Source: Actinomycetes bacterium
GTDB lineage: Bacteria > Actinomycetota > Acidimicrobiia > Spongiisociales > UBA5794
Assembly (NCBI GenBank): GCA_023336875.1
Contig: JAMBLH010000269.1
Span: 1 to 21,569 of the forward strand
Length of the DNA: 21,569 bases
Direction: 5' to 3'
Shown: piece by piece, positions 1 to 8,440 of the stretch
How the letters are laid out: each line of letters starts with the position of its first letter
Numbering within the stretch: position 1 is the stretch's first letter
The notes under the pieces: generated by a model
Seen by the model: the letters and a program-made list of their open reading frames with translations, nothing else
Told to the model about the DNA's origin: nothing
Database searches by the model: none
Program-made: the position numbers and the translations under genes

Positions 1-1012
1 TGATTGTGGCGGCCACCTCGGTGGGATGATGCGCGTAGTCGTCGACGATGGTCACGCCCGATACCCGGCCACGGATCTCGTATCGACGACGCACGCCGGA
101 GAACTCTTGAAGTGCTGAACTGGCGTCCTGAATGTTGAAGCCGAGCTGTGCCAGCAGGGTCAGGACCCCTGCCGCGTTCGATGCCAGATGCGCGCCGGGT
201 GTTGACAGGCTTACATCGGCCTTCTGATCGGGGCCAGAAAGAACGAACTTCTGTCCTCCGTCACTGTGCGAATGGTCCGCGATTCGCCAAGTTGCGGACG
301 GCGCGAACCCATAGGAGACCAGTTTCTGTCGTTGTTCGAGTCGACGGACACCGGCGTCATCGATGCAACCGACCACGGGCCCATCGATGCGACTTGCCAC
401 CTGAGCAAAGGCATCTTCGAGGGCGGCAACAGTGCCGTAGTAGTCGAGGTGGTCCGCTTCGATGTTCGTGACAAGAAGTCCCTCGAGGTGAAGGTGTCTG
501 AAGGTACCGAACGCCTCGTCCGCCTCGAGGATGAAGAGCGGGTCAGAACCGAGATGTGCTCCCGTCTTGAGACCGATCATCTCACCGCCAACGAGAAAGC
601 TCGGGTCGAGATCAAGTCCGTGCAGAGCCGACACCGCAAGTGCCGTTGACGTTGTCTTCCCATGTGTACCCGCAAATCCGATCGTTCGAATACGGTCTGT
701 GAGCGCGGCAAGGAGCTTCGGACGCTCCCATATCGGGATGCCGCGAGCCGACGCGGCAACGATCTCATCGTCGTGATCCGGTACAGCGGACGACACGACG
801 ACAAGGTCGACATCATCCATTGCAGCTGGTCGATGCCCCACCCATGTGTCAACACCTGCATCAGATATCGATTCAAGCATTCTCCCTGGCTTGACATCCG
901 ATCCTGAAACCGAATGACCCAATTGGCTCAGCAGCTTCGCAAGGCCGGACATCCCTGCCCCACCCGCACCGATCACGTGCACCCTATGTGGAATACTCGA
1001 GTCAGCCGACAT
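1..1012 (-). CDS. murC: UDP-N-acetylmuramate--L-alanine ligase (MurC), 3' end cut by window edge
   Basis: MurC is the cytoplasmic ATP-dependent ligase that adds L-alanine to UDP-MurNAc, the first step of the peptide stem. The 337 visible residues run from the start through the N-terminal nucleotide-sugar domain (GAGGAGMSGLAKLL at 15-28), the P-loop GTHGKTT (115-121), the Mur central-domain segment VTNIEADHLDYYGT (181-194) and into the C-terminal ligase domain at DDYAHHPTEV (324-333). About 120-150 residues are missing. The ATG at 1012 overlaps the murG stop by 11 nt, which supports translational coupling. The segment usually written EADESDGSF in this family reads EADEAFGTF (163-171), so a normally acidic position is aromatic. 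The identification is firm. Start choice rests on gene overlap, since no strong ribosome binding site was seen. Confidence 0.96.
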   Translation of the reverse strand, partial: MSADSSIPHRVHVIGAGGAGMSGLAKLLSQLGHSVSGSDVKPGRMLESISDAGVDTWVGHRPAAMDDVDLVVVSSAVPDHDDEIVAASARGIPIWERPKLLAALTDRIRTIGFAGTHGKTTSTALAVSALHGLDLDPSFLVGGEMIGLKTGAHLGSDPLFILEADEAFGTFRHLHLEGLLVTNIEADHLDYYGTVAALEDAFAQVASRIDGPVVGCIDDAGVRRLEQRQKLVSYGFAPSATWRIADHSHSDGGQKFVLSGPDQKADVSLSTPGAHLASNAAGVLTLLAQLGFNIQDASSALQEFSGVRRRYEIRGRVSGVTIVDDYAHHPTEVAATI

Positions 1013-2084
1013 TGGCAACGTCCACGATGTGTTCCGCAATTGTCTTTGCAACTCCGCGGTGTTTCGACGCGCTCGCGGTCTCGGTCATCGCTTTTCTCCT
1101 CACGTCATCGGTGAGAAGATCGATCGCCGTCGCAATGATCTCGTCTGTGTGATCCTGGGCTATCACGATCCCTCCGCCGACCCTGACGAGATCGTCAGCG
1201 TTCCTGGCCTGATACCCCTTGCCTGAGGGGAGCGGAACAAGGACCGCTGGCGTTGCTGTTGCGTGGAGTTCAGACACCGCCATCGATCCGGCTCGAGAGA
1301 TCACCACGTCGGACGCTGCATAGAGGCGCACCATCTCCTCCTCGAACGGAATCACCGTCCAGTCACCATGGGATGCTGCGGTGTGAGATAGCTTGTCGAA
1401 GTGCGGTGCGCCCGTCACGTGCAGTAGGTGGAAGTCTCGGTCGGGGTCGGTCGCAATCGATTCGGCGATCTCGTTGAGTGCGGCAGCCCCGAGGCTTCCG
1501 CCGAACACTCCAAGTACAACGGCATCGGGGTCGATCCCGTAGTGGGCCCTTGCCCCTGGCCTGAGTTCGGTGCGGTCAAAGGTTTCAAAGGGCGAACGCA
1601 GGGGATTGCCCACCACCGTGGCGCGTCTCAGTTTCGACGTAGCGGGAGCGAATGCAACGTAGACGGTCTTCGCGATCGGTGCGAGCAGTCGGTTGGCCAC
1701 TCCCGGTACCGCATTGGCCTCGTGGATGATCAAGGGAATCTTTGTCCTGCGTGAGGCGATGCCTGCAGGACCAGAGACATATCCACCAAAGACCACCATG
1801 GCACGAATCGACTCGGATTCGATGTGATCGGTGATGATTCGAGAGGCCGTACGGATCTTGAGAGGAAGAGTGAGATTGTCAGTGGAAATTGATCGTCTGA
1901 TTCCATGCACGTCCAGCTGAACAAACGGATATCCCGCATCCGGCACTGTCGTGGCTTCCATCCGGTCGCCCCCAAAGAACACGATGTCCTCCTTGGAGAG
2001 GCCGCCCTCGACAAGCGCATCAGCAACCGCGAGCGCTGGGAACACATGGCCGCCGGAACCCGCTGCTGCGATGCCAACTTTCAT
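1002..2084 (-). CDS. murG: Undecaprenyl-PP-MurNAc-pentapeptide GlcNAc transferase (MurG)
   Basis: MurG is the membrane-associated GT28 glycosyltransferase that transfers GlcNAc from UDP-GlcNAc to lipid I, making lipid II. The 360-aa length is usual. The N-terminal acceptor domain opens with a glycine-rich AAGSGGHVFPALAVADAL (7-24). HEANAVPGVANR (121-132) is the typical lipid-facing segment. The C-terminal donor domain has FGGSLGA (194-200) and SRAGSMAVSEL (263-273). The usual DHQ-x-x-NA stretch near the nucleotide-sugar site reads GYQARNADDL (290-299), so Gln and Asn are kept. The ATG overlaps the ftsW stop as ATGA, which fixes the start. It lies in the usual dcw position between ftsW and murC. 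Confidence 0.97.
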   Translation of the reverse strand: MKVGIAAAGSGGHVFPALAVADALVEGGLSKEDIVFFGGDRMEATTVPDAGYPFVQLDVHGIRRSISTDNLTLPLKIRTASRIITDHIESESIRAMVVFGGYVSGPAGIASRRTKIPLIIHEANAVPGVANRLLAPIAKTVYVAFAPATSKLRRATVVGNPLRSPFETFDRTELRPGARAHYGIDPDAVVLGVFGGSLGAAALNEIAESIATDPDRDFHLLHVTGAPHFDKLSHTAASHGDWTVIPFEEEMVRLYAASDVVISRAGSMAVSELHATATPAVLVPLPSGKGYQARNADDLVRVGGGIVIAQDHTDEIIATAIDLLTDDVRRKAMTETASASKHRGVAKTIAEHIVDVANVG

Positions 2085-3271
2085 GATCGATCCGTAGAAG
2101 AGTCAACCCTGTCAGAAGCCCTCGAGATGTTCAAGAGAATTCCGACCGCCGCGAGATTCGCGATCATGGCGTTCCCACCAGCCGAGATGAACGGCAGGGG
2201 TACACCCGTGATAGGGAGCACTGCTACAACTCCCCCGATATTCACAAGCGCCTGAACGGTCAGCCACGAGATGATCCCAATTGCAAGCAAACGTCCGTAC
2301 ATGTTCGGCGCTCTGTAAGCGATTGACACACCCACGATCGCTACGAGAGCAAACAGCGTGATGACAATGAACGCTCCCGCAAAACCAGTCTCCTCGCCGA
2401 TGATTGCGAAAATGAAGTCGGTGTGCGCATTCGGCAGCCAGAGCCATCGTGCCCTGCTTTGGCCGAGACCGACCCCGAACATGCCGCCGGTGCCAAGCGC
2501 GACCATCGACTGGACTGCCTGGAGCCCCGAACCCTGCGCGTTCGCGAACGGGTCGGCAAACCCAAGAAGTCTTGCCTTGCGATAGTCAGCTGACATTGCA
2601 AGGGCCGTCAGGGCCAGTGCCCCCAACCCCGCCATTGAAAGCACAAAGCGTAGAGGAACAGTCGACGCGGCGAGCATGATGAACGCCGGAACTACGACCA
2701 GAAGAACATTGCCGAAGTCTGGCTGGGCAATGAGGAGCAGTCCTACGGTTCCGAGAATCGCCACAACGGGCACAACCACATGCCTTATATCAGCCACGAG
2801 TGTGTTCTTTCTCGTCAGCACGGCCGCCAGGAGGCTGAGAGCCGCGAACTTGGCGAACTCGGCGACCTGGATCGTGATTGGCCCAACCACGATCCAGCGC
2901 GTTGCTCCGCCCCTGGCGTCCCCGATGATCAGTGTCACGAGAAGACCGATGACAACAAGTGAGTAGATCGGGAGAGCGAACTTCTGCCACACTCGATAGG
3001 GCACGAACGCGGTGACCGTCATCGCCGCGAGACCTAGCCCAACCCACACGATCTGCTTGGTGAAGAGTTCGAACTGATCGGCGTTCGCCCTGATCGATAC
3101 GACAGACGATGCGCTAAGCATCGCCCCGAGGCCAATCGTCAGGAGCATTGCCACTGCAACCAGCAGGAAGACCGATCGTCTCGCGCCCGCCGAACGAATC
3201 TTCGCACGGGTCCGTGGATGGCGTCGCGTTGCGTCGGACGGAGTCGTTGAGGACGTGGTGGTCTGGGTCAC
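2081..3271 (-). CDS. ftsW: Peptidoglycan glycosyltransferase FtsW
   Basis: FtsW is the SEDS-family polytopic membrane enzyme that polymerises lipid II into glycan strands at the septum, working with the transpeptidase FtsI. At 396 aa it has a roughly 30-residue polar, basic N-terminal tail followed by about ten hydrophobic segments. SEDS signatures visible are IAQPDFGN (181-188), the large-loop stretch with PNAHTDF (280-286) containing the Asp considered catalytic in RodA/FtsW, IGEETG (291-296) and PLPFISAGG (358-366). The ISAGG form, instead of the proteobacterial SYGG, is common in Actinobacteria. The start overlaps the murD stop as ATGA. The dcw location favours FtsW over RodA. Confidence 0.96.
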   Translation of the reverse strand: MTQTTTSSTTPSDATRRHPRTRAKIRSAGARRSVFLLVAVAMLLTIGLGAMLSASSVVSIRANADQFELFTKQIVWVGLGLAAMTVTAFVPYRVWQKFALPIYSLVVIGLLVTLIIGDARGGATRWIVVGPITIQVAEFAKFAALSLLAAVLTRKNTLVADIRHVVVPVVAILGTVGLLLIAQPDFGNVLLVVVPAFIMLAASTVPLRFVLSMAGLGALALTALAMSADYRKARLLGFADPFANAQGSGLQAVQSMVALGTGGMFGVGLGQSRARWLWLPNAHTDFIFAIIGEETGFAGAFIVITLFALVAIVGVSIAYRAPNMYGRLLAIGIISWLTVQALVNIGGVVAVLPITGVPLPFISAGGNAMIANLAAVGILLNISRASDRVDSSTDRS

Positions 3272-4569
3272 GCTGCGCTTTCCTCTGTCCGTTTCACCAA
3301 GCGACGGAACTCGTCACCACGTTCAGCGTAGGACGCGAACTCGTCGAAGCTCGCGCACCCGGGACTGAGCAGTACCGTGTCTCCAACGGATGCAACGTTC
3401 CGTGCGTGCTCGACGGCAGCTTCGAGAGACTCGACAATCGTCACCTCGGCCGATGCGGTCCCGCCAATCACTCCCCCAGCTTCACCGAAGGCGATGAGAT
3501 TGGTCACACCGTCAAGGTTCCCGATGATCGAGAGATCGAGACCCTTGTTCTGGCCCCCAGCGAGGAGCACGACGGGTGCATGGGCAGCAACAGCAGCGGA
3601 CGTGGCATGAGGATTCGTCGCCTTGGAGTCGTCAATCCACACGATTCCGTCGCTCGTCTCGATGAGCTGCCTGCGGTGAGCGCCAGGAACGAAATTCGCG
3701 ATTGTCCTGCCGATTCCATCAGCGTCGGCACCGAACGCCGCAGCGAGAGTGCCAGCGACCACAAGATCAAGGAGAAACGATGGATCCGAGGTTGGTGTGG
3801 AGAATTCGTGTCCATCGATGACGATCAGTCCCTCCGCAACACCATTGCCGCCTGGCGGTATATCACTACCCGAACACGGCACGAGTGTGCACGGTGCTCC
3901 ACCGACAACCCTCACCACGGTCTCGTCGTCCACGTTGTACACAAGAATGGAATCTTCGGTCATCTTGTGAAAGATCCGTGACTTCGCTGCGACGTACTCA
4001 TCAAATGTGCCGTGCCAGTCGAGATGGTCCGGAGCAATGTTCAACAGAGCAGCACCTCTCGGAACCACGTTGCCGAGAAATCGGAGTTGGTACGAGGACA
4101 ACTCAAGGATGAGGATGTCGGCATCGATATCCGAATCGATGCCTACGAGGCCGGACACGGGCTCACCGAGGTTGCCAGCGGCAACAGCCCTCACTCCTGA
4201 GGCCGTGAGCATCTCTGTGACAAGTTCCGTCACGGTGGTCTTTCCGTTCGTTCCTGTGATTCCGACGAAGGGAATAGCAGTGTGCTCGAGTCCAAATCCG
4301 GCCTCAGTGATGACATCGACCCCCTTGCGCAACACATCACTTATGGGTGGCTCTGTCTGTGGAAACCAGGGAGAGGTGATGACTCGGTCGACATCGACCA
4401 GATACTCGGATCGCCAGTTCGTTGGGAGAACGGTCACTCGATTCGCAAGATCAGGCGGAGGCTCGTTGACCTCGGCGTCGTACATGAGGACTTCGGCACC
4501 TTCATCGAGACTGATCCGCGCCGCATCCACCAAACCCCGGAGGCTTGTGCCGAGAATGAGGGTTCTCAC
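3268..4569 (-). CDS. murD: UDP-MurNAc-L-alanine--D-glutamate ligase (MurD)
   Basis: MurD is the cytoplasmic ligase that adds D-glutamate to UDP-MurNAc-L-Ala using ATP. The 433-aa length is typical. The domain order is an N-terminal Rossmann-like UDP-binding domain (1-95), a central ATPase with P-loop GTNGKTT (106-112), ELSSYQL (156-162) and NIAPDHLDWHG (177-187), and a C-terminal domain with HRRQL, WIDDSKATNPHAT and LLSPGCASFDEF. The ELSSYQL/DDSKATNP pair separates MurD from MurC, MurE and MurF. The start overlaps the mraY stop by 4 nt (ATGA), and the stop overlaps the ftsW start in the same way. No anomaly was seen. Confidence 0.97.
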   Translation of the reverse strand: MRTLILGTSLRGLVDAARISLDEGAEVLMYDAEVNEPPPDLANRVTVLPTNWRSEYLVDVDRVITSPWFPQTEPPISDVLRKGVDVITEAGFGLEHTAIPFVGITGTNGKTTVTELVTEMLTASGVRAVAAGNLGEPVSGLVGIDSDIDADILILELSSYQLRFLGNVVPRGAALLNIAPDHLDWHGTFDEYVAAKSRIFHKMTEDSILVYNVDDETVVRVVGGAPCTLVPCSGSDIPPGGNGVAEGLIVIDGHEFSTPTSDPSFLLDLVVAGTLAAAFGADADGIGRTIANFVPGAHRRQLIETSDGIVWIDDSKATNPHATSAAVAAHAPVVLLAGGQNKGLDLSIIGNLDGVTNLIAFGEAGGVIGGTASAEVTIVESLEAAVEHARNVASVGDTVLLSPGCASFDEFASYAERGDEFRRLVKRTEESAA

Positions 4570-5627
4570 GGTGTCACCGATCCGGGACCCGAGACCCAGT
4601 CTCCGTAGAACAACCCCACTCCCATCGCGACCATGATTCCGGACAGGATCCAGAACCTGATGATCACGGTCGTCTCAGGCCAACCGAGGAGTTCGAAATG
4701 GTGGTGGATTGGAGCCATGCGGAACATCCTCTTTCCAAAACCCCTGAAGGACACAACTTGAAGGATCACCGAAACCGTCTCCATCACATAGAGCCCACCA
4801 ATGATGATCAGCAGGAGCTGAGTATTCGTGAGCAGCGCCAATGCAGCCATTGCGCCCCCGATCGCGTGCGAACCGGTGTCACCCATGATGATTTTCGCCG
4901 GCGCAGCATTCCACCAGAGGAACCCGAGCACTGCACCGATCATCGCGGCAGCGAATACAGCAAGATCAAGAGCGCCGTCCACTTCATAGAAACCGGCGAA
5001 GTCGCGGGATTGCCAGAAAGCAATGAGTACGTACGCCCCGAAGACGAGGGCACTCGACCCTGCCACAAGTCCATCAAGGCCATCCGTGAGGTTGACCGCG
5101 TTCGCCGTCGCGGTCAACATGAAGAGGACCAGGACGAAGAACAGTATGGGACCGAGATCGATGCCGAGGGGTCTCACAAATGAGAGCTCGGTACTCACAC
5201 CGGCTGCCTCTGCACCCCAAGCAAACACGGCCGCGATTACAAGTTGCCCACCGAATTTCCAACGCTTGGACAGCCCCTCGTTACGCTTCCGCGCGAACTT
5301 GGCGTAGTCGTCGGCGAATCCGATCGCGGCCATCCCGACAAGGGCAAAGACCGCGAGCAGCGCCTTGTCGCTCATCTCGCGCGTAGCAAACATGAATCCC
5401 TCACTGAACGAGAAGATCTTGTAGTGAGCAAGCAGATAGCCGATCGCGGCCCCTGCAACGATGACGATGCCACCCATCGTGGGAACACCCTGTTTGTGCA
5501 TGTGGCCCGCAACTTCGGACTGTATGAACTGTCCGATGTTGTGGCGGCGCAGATACTTGATGGCGAGGGGAGTGGCAAGGATCACGAGAACGAACGCAAA
5601 TGCAGATGAAAAGAGGATCCAGATCAC
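4566..5627 (-). CDS. mraY: Phospho-MurNAc-pentapeptide transferase (MraY)
   Basis: MraY is the integral membrane enzyme that attaches phospho-MurNAc-pentapeptide to undecaprenyl phosphate, forming lipid I. At 353 aa it shows about ten hydrophobic segments. Signatures present are HKQGVPTMGG (44-53), the aspartate-rich DDYAK (106-110), NLTDGLDGL (179-187), MGDTGS (248-253) and the MraY-specific histidine loop IHHHFE (307-312), which distinguishes it from WecA-type transferases. The start overlaps the murF stop as ATGA and the stop overlaps the murD start. Order and spacing match a standard dcw cluster. Confidence 0.97.
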   Translation of the reverse strand: MIWILFSSAFAFVLVILATPLAIKYLRRHNIGQFIQSEVAGHMHKQGVPTMGGIVIVAGAAIGYLLAHYKIFSFSEGFMFATREMSDKALLAVFALVGMAAIGFADDYAKFARKRNEGLSKRWKFGGQLVIAAVFAWGAEAAGVSTELSFVRPLGIDLGPILFFVLVLFMLTATANAVNLTDGLDGLVAGSSALVFGAYVLIAFWQSRDFAGFYEVDGALDLAVFAAAMIGAVLGFLWWNAAPAKIIMGDTGSHAIGGAMAALALLTNTQLLLIIIGGLYVMETVSVILQVVSFRGFGKRMFRMAPIHHHFELLGWPETTVIIRFWILSGIMVAMGVGLFYGDWVSGPGSVTP

Positions 5628-6964
5628 GATGCGGCGTCCTCGATCAGCCGGAGAGCAAGGCGCTCAAGACTGGCCGAACGCGAAGCTTTCACCAGCACGA
5701 CGTCTCCCGGTTGGACAATAGACGCAAGCGTATCCGCGGCTTCCTCGATATCGGTGACTTTGCAAGCTCCGATCCCGAAGCCCGCGGCGTACCCGTGATC
5801 CGATCCGACCACCACCAACTCGGCGAATCCCAATTCCCGCGCGAGCTCGCCGAGCCGCAGATGCTCCTGCTCGCACACTTGACCGAGCTCAGCCATCACA
5901 CCCAGCACAGCAATATGCCTGCCTGGCATCGTTGCAATAGTTTGGAGCGCACTCTCAACCGATTGTGGATTCGCGTTGTAAGCATCATTCACGACCGTGT
6001 AGGAACCCTGATGTATCTCCATCCGCCAGGCCGAGGCAGTTGCCTCACCCAAGCGATGAATAAACGCCTCGAGGTCAACTCCGAGCGCACACGCGACCGC
6101 GATCGCCGCAGCCGCATTCGTACCATGATGCTTGCCTGAGAGAGAGAGCATGACCTGATGCTGGGACTGATCCGTCTGGATGAGGAAACTCGGCCTTCCC
6201 AGATCGTCGAGTGAAATATCTGAAACCTGGACATCCGCGCCAGTAGCGCCGAACGTGATGGTGCGATACGGACCTTTCCTCGTGAGCGACTCCTCCCCAT
6301 AGGGAAGCACAGCCACACCGCCGACGGGGAGCGCCTCGACAAGTTCATATTTCGCATCGGCCAAACCGTCGAGGGAGCCGAAGGTCTCCAGATGGACCAC
6401 TCCGAGATTGGTGATCACAGATATGTCAGGACGGATCATCGGCGCGAGCCACTTGATGTGGCCGCGGCCCCTCGAACCGACCTCGACCACCAGCACGGAT
6501 GCATCTGATGGTGTGGAGAGGACAGTGAGGGGAACACCGATTTCGTTGTTGAAGGACCGCGGCGAAGCCCACGAACCTTCCAGGCCGGCCGACAGCAGAT
6601 CCTTTGTCGAGGTCTTACCTGTCGATCCGGTGATCGCCACCACCGGTATCGAGAGTTCATCCCGACGCTTGACAGCAAGGCGAGCAAGGGCATCTCGCGT
6701 GGACGCGACCTCGATGCGGGGTATTGCTGTGATGCCAGCACGCCTCTCGACCATGATGGCGACAGCCCCGGCCTCGAGCGCCTGAGCGGCAAAAGAATGG
6801 CCATCGAACGTCTCGCCGTTGAGTGCCACAAACAATGCGCCGTCCAGGGCCCTACGGCTGTCCGTAGCTACGGTCTCGAGCAGGTCAGACGACTCCCCCA
6901 CGAGTTCCCCGGACACGGCATCCGCGATATCGACGAGCGACCAGCCAAGGAATACCGGGGTCAT
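5624..6964 (-). CDS. murF: UDP-MurNAc-tripeptide--D-alanyl-D-alanine ligase (MurF)
   Basis: MurF adds the D-Ala-D-Ala dipeptide, completing the UDP-MurNAc-pentapeptide. From the chosen start it is 446 aa. The N-terminal domain contains VATDSRRALDGALFVAL, the central domain has P-loop GSTGKTS (113-119) and FNNEIGVPLT, and the C-terminal domain has VVNDAYNANP, the MurF hallmark. An in-frame ATG at 6976 would overlap murE by 16 nt. I prefer the ATG at 6964 because it forms the same ATGA overlap with the upstream stop that four neighbouring junctions show. The four extra residues of the longer form (MAHE) carry no family signal. Confidence 0.95.
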   Translation of the reverse strand: MTPVFLGWSLVDIADAVSGELVGESSDLLETVATDSRRALDGALFVALNGETFDGHSFAAQALEAGAVAIMVERRAGITAIPRIEVASTRDALARLAVKRRDELSIPVVAITGSTGKTSTKDLLSAGLEGSWASPRSFNNEIGVPLTVLSTPSDASVLVVEVGSRGRGHIKWLAPMIRPDISVITNLGVVHLETFGSLDGLADAKYELVEALPVGGVAVLPYGEESLTRKGPYRTITFGATGADVQVSDISLDDLGRPSFLIQTDQSQHQVMLSLSGKHHGTNAAAAIAVACALGVDLEAFIHRLGEATASAWRMEIHQGSYTVVNDAYNANPQSVESALQTIATMPGRHIAVLGVMAELGQVCEQEHLRLGELARELGFAELVVVGSDHGYAAGFGIGACKVTDIEEAADTLASIVQPGDVVLVKASRSASLERLALRLIEDAAS

Positions 6965-8439
6965 CTCGTGTGCCAATCCATGAGACGAAGCGCTTCGCGA
7001 ACCTCTTGTCTGTCGTCGAACGGAACTGTCACACCACCCGCCTCCTGGCCCTGTTCATGACCTTTGCCGAGAACAACCACAATGTCCCCTGTCTCTGCCA
7101 TGGAGATACCTCTGCGAATCGCGGCTCTCCTGTCGATGATGATCTCCACGTCTGCGTTCGGTTGGGCATCGGCACCCCGGAAGATCTCATCCGCGATCGC
7201 GTGGGGATCCTCATTCCTCGGATTGTCGGTGGTGATGAGGGTGACGTCTGACATCCTTGCTGCAATGGCACCCATAATCGACCGCTTTGCCGAATCGCGA
7301 TCACCTCCCGCTCCGATCAGAGAAATCACTCGGCCTTGTGCGAGCCGTCTCAACGATCCAAGGACCACGGCTATCGCGTCGGGGGTATGTGCGTAGTCAA
7401 CGACGACCGTGAACGGACCGTCGTGTGCCACGACCTCCATTCGTCCCCGGATCGGTTCGACGTTGCATAACCCTGTCGCGATCGCTGATGGTCCCATCCC
7501 GAGCTCGAGAGCCATGCCAGAAGCCACAAGAGCATTGGACACGTTGAAGTCACCGATAAGCGGCAATTGCACATCAAAAAAATCCTCAGACGTCACGACC
7601 CTGAAACTGGTCCCCCCCGCCGTCGCGCCGAGGTTGACTACAGACACGTCGGCATCGCCAGCAATAGAGACGGTCGTTGTTTCGAGATCGGCCGCCCGGT
7701 GAAGACGCTCACCCCACTGGTCGCCAATGTTGATGACGCCGCGGTCGGAGGTGTCGGAATCGAACAAGCGGCTCTTCACGGCAAAATAGGCCTCCATGTC
7801 TCCGTGGAAGTCCAGGTGGTCCTGTGAGAGGTTCGTGAACCCAACAACCGAGAAGTGAATTGCATCTGAACGATGAAGTTCGATGGCATGCGACGATACC
7901 TCGATGAGAACAACTCGAACGCCAGCGTCGCGCATTGTTCCGAGGATTCGCTGAAGGTCAGTCGCCTCCGGGGTCGTTCTGGCGGTTGGAATCGGTGTTG
8001 TACCAATCCGCGCGCCGAGCGTGCCGACAACGCCAACCGATACGCCAGCCGTTGTGAGTATGGACTCCAACATATGGGTAACTGTTGTCTTGCCGTTGGT
8101 ACCCGTGACGCCAGCGATCGCGAGGTGTTTGTCTGGCATTCCGAACACTGCCCTTGCCGCAAATGCCATCGCTTTCCTGGCGTCTGGCACAACAATCTGG
8201 GGCACTCCGACCGGCTGGGCTCTTTCAACGAGGATCGCAGACGCGCCAGACTCGACAGCTCCTGTGACGAAATCATGTCCATCGTGGTTCTCGCCAGGGA
8301 TGGCGACGAACAGAGTCCCCGTCGTGGCCTCGCGCGAGTCGTGGACAACATCTGATATCAGCACGTCAGGTCCAACGATCTCTGTGACGTCAGGAACGTG
8401 CTGTGCTATCTGGCTGAGCGGGACACCCATGCCAGCCAT
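6961..8439 (-). CDS. murE: UDP-MurNAc-L-Ala-D-Glu--meso-diaminopimelate ligase (MurE)
   Basis: MurE adds the third stem-peptide residue. The 492-aa protein shows DSREATTGTLFVAIPG (34-49), P-loop GTNGKTT (113-119), SSHAIELHR (182-190), the Lys of the AVKSRLF segment (normally carbamylated, about 222), GRME (332-335) and VVDYAHTPDA. DNPRNEDP (405-412) is the DNPR motif that in characterised MurE enzymes selects meso-diaminopimelate over lysine. The substrate is therefore inferred to be meso-DAP. The ATG lies one base after the ftsI stop. An internal Met at residue 4 is an alternative start. The stop overlaps murF. Confidence 0.97.
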   Translation of the reverse strand: MAGMGVPLSQIAQHVPDVTEIVGPDVLISDVVHDSREATTGTLFVAIPGENHDGHDFVTGAVESGASAILVERAQPVGVPQIVVPDARKAMAFAARAVFGMPDKHLAIAGVTGTNGKTTVTHMLESILTTAGVSVGVVGTLGARIGTTPIPTARTTPEATDLQRILGTMRDAGVRVVLIEVSSHAIELHRSDAIHFSVVGFTNLSQDHLDFHGDMEAYFAVKSRLFDSDTSDRGVINIGDQWGERLHRAADLETTTVSIAGDADVSVVNLGATAGGTSFRVVTSEDFFDVQLPLIGDFNVSNALVASGMALELGMGPSAIATGLCNVEPIRGRMEVVAHDGPFTVVVDYAHTPDAIAVVLGSLRRLAQGRVISLIGAGGDRDSAKRSIMGAIAARMSDVTLITTDNPRNEDPHAIADEIFRGADAQPNADVEIIIDRRAAIRRGISMAETGDIVVVLGKGHEQGQEAGGVTVPFDDRQEVREALRLMDWHTR

Positions 8440-8440
8440 A

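Noticed and set aside
3148..3981. 277-codon open frame on the plus strand
   Set aside because: It is antisense to ftsW and murD, whose motifs are complete. The translated product has no family pattern.
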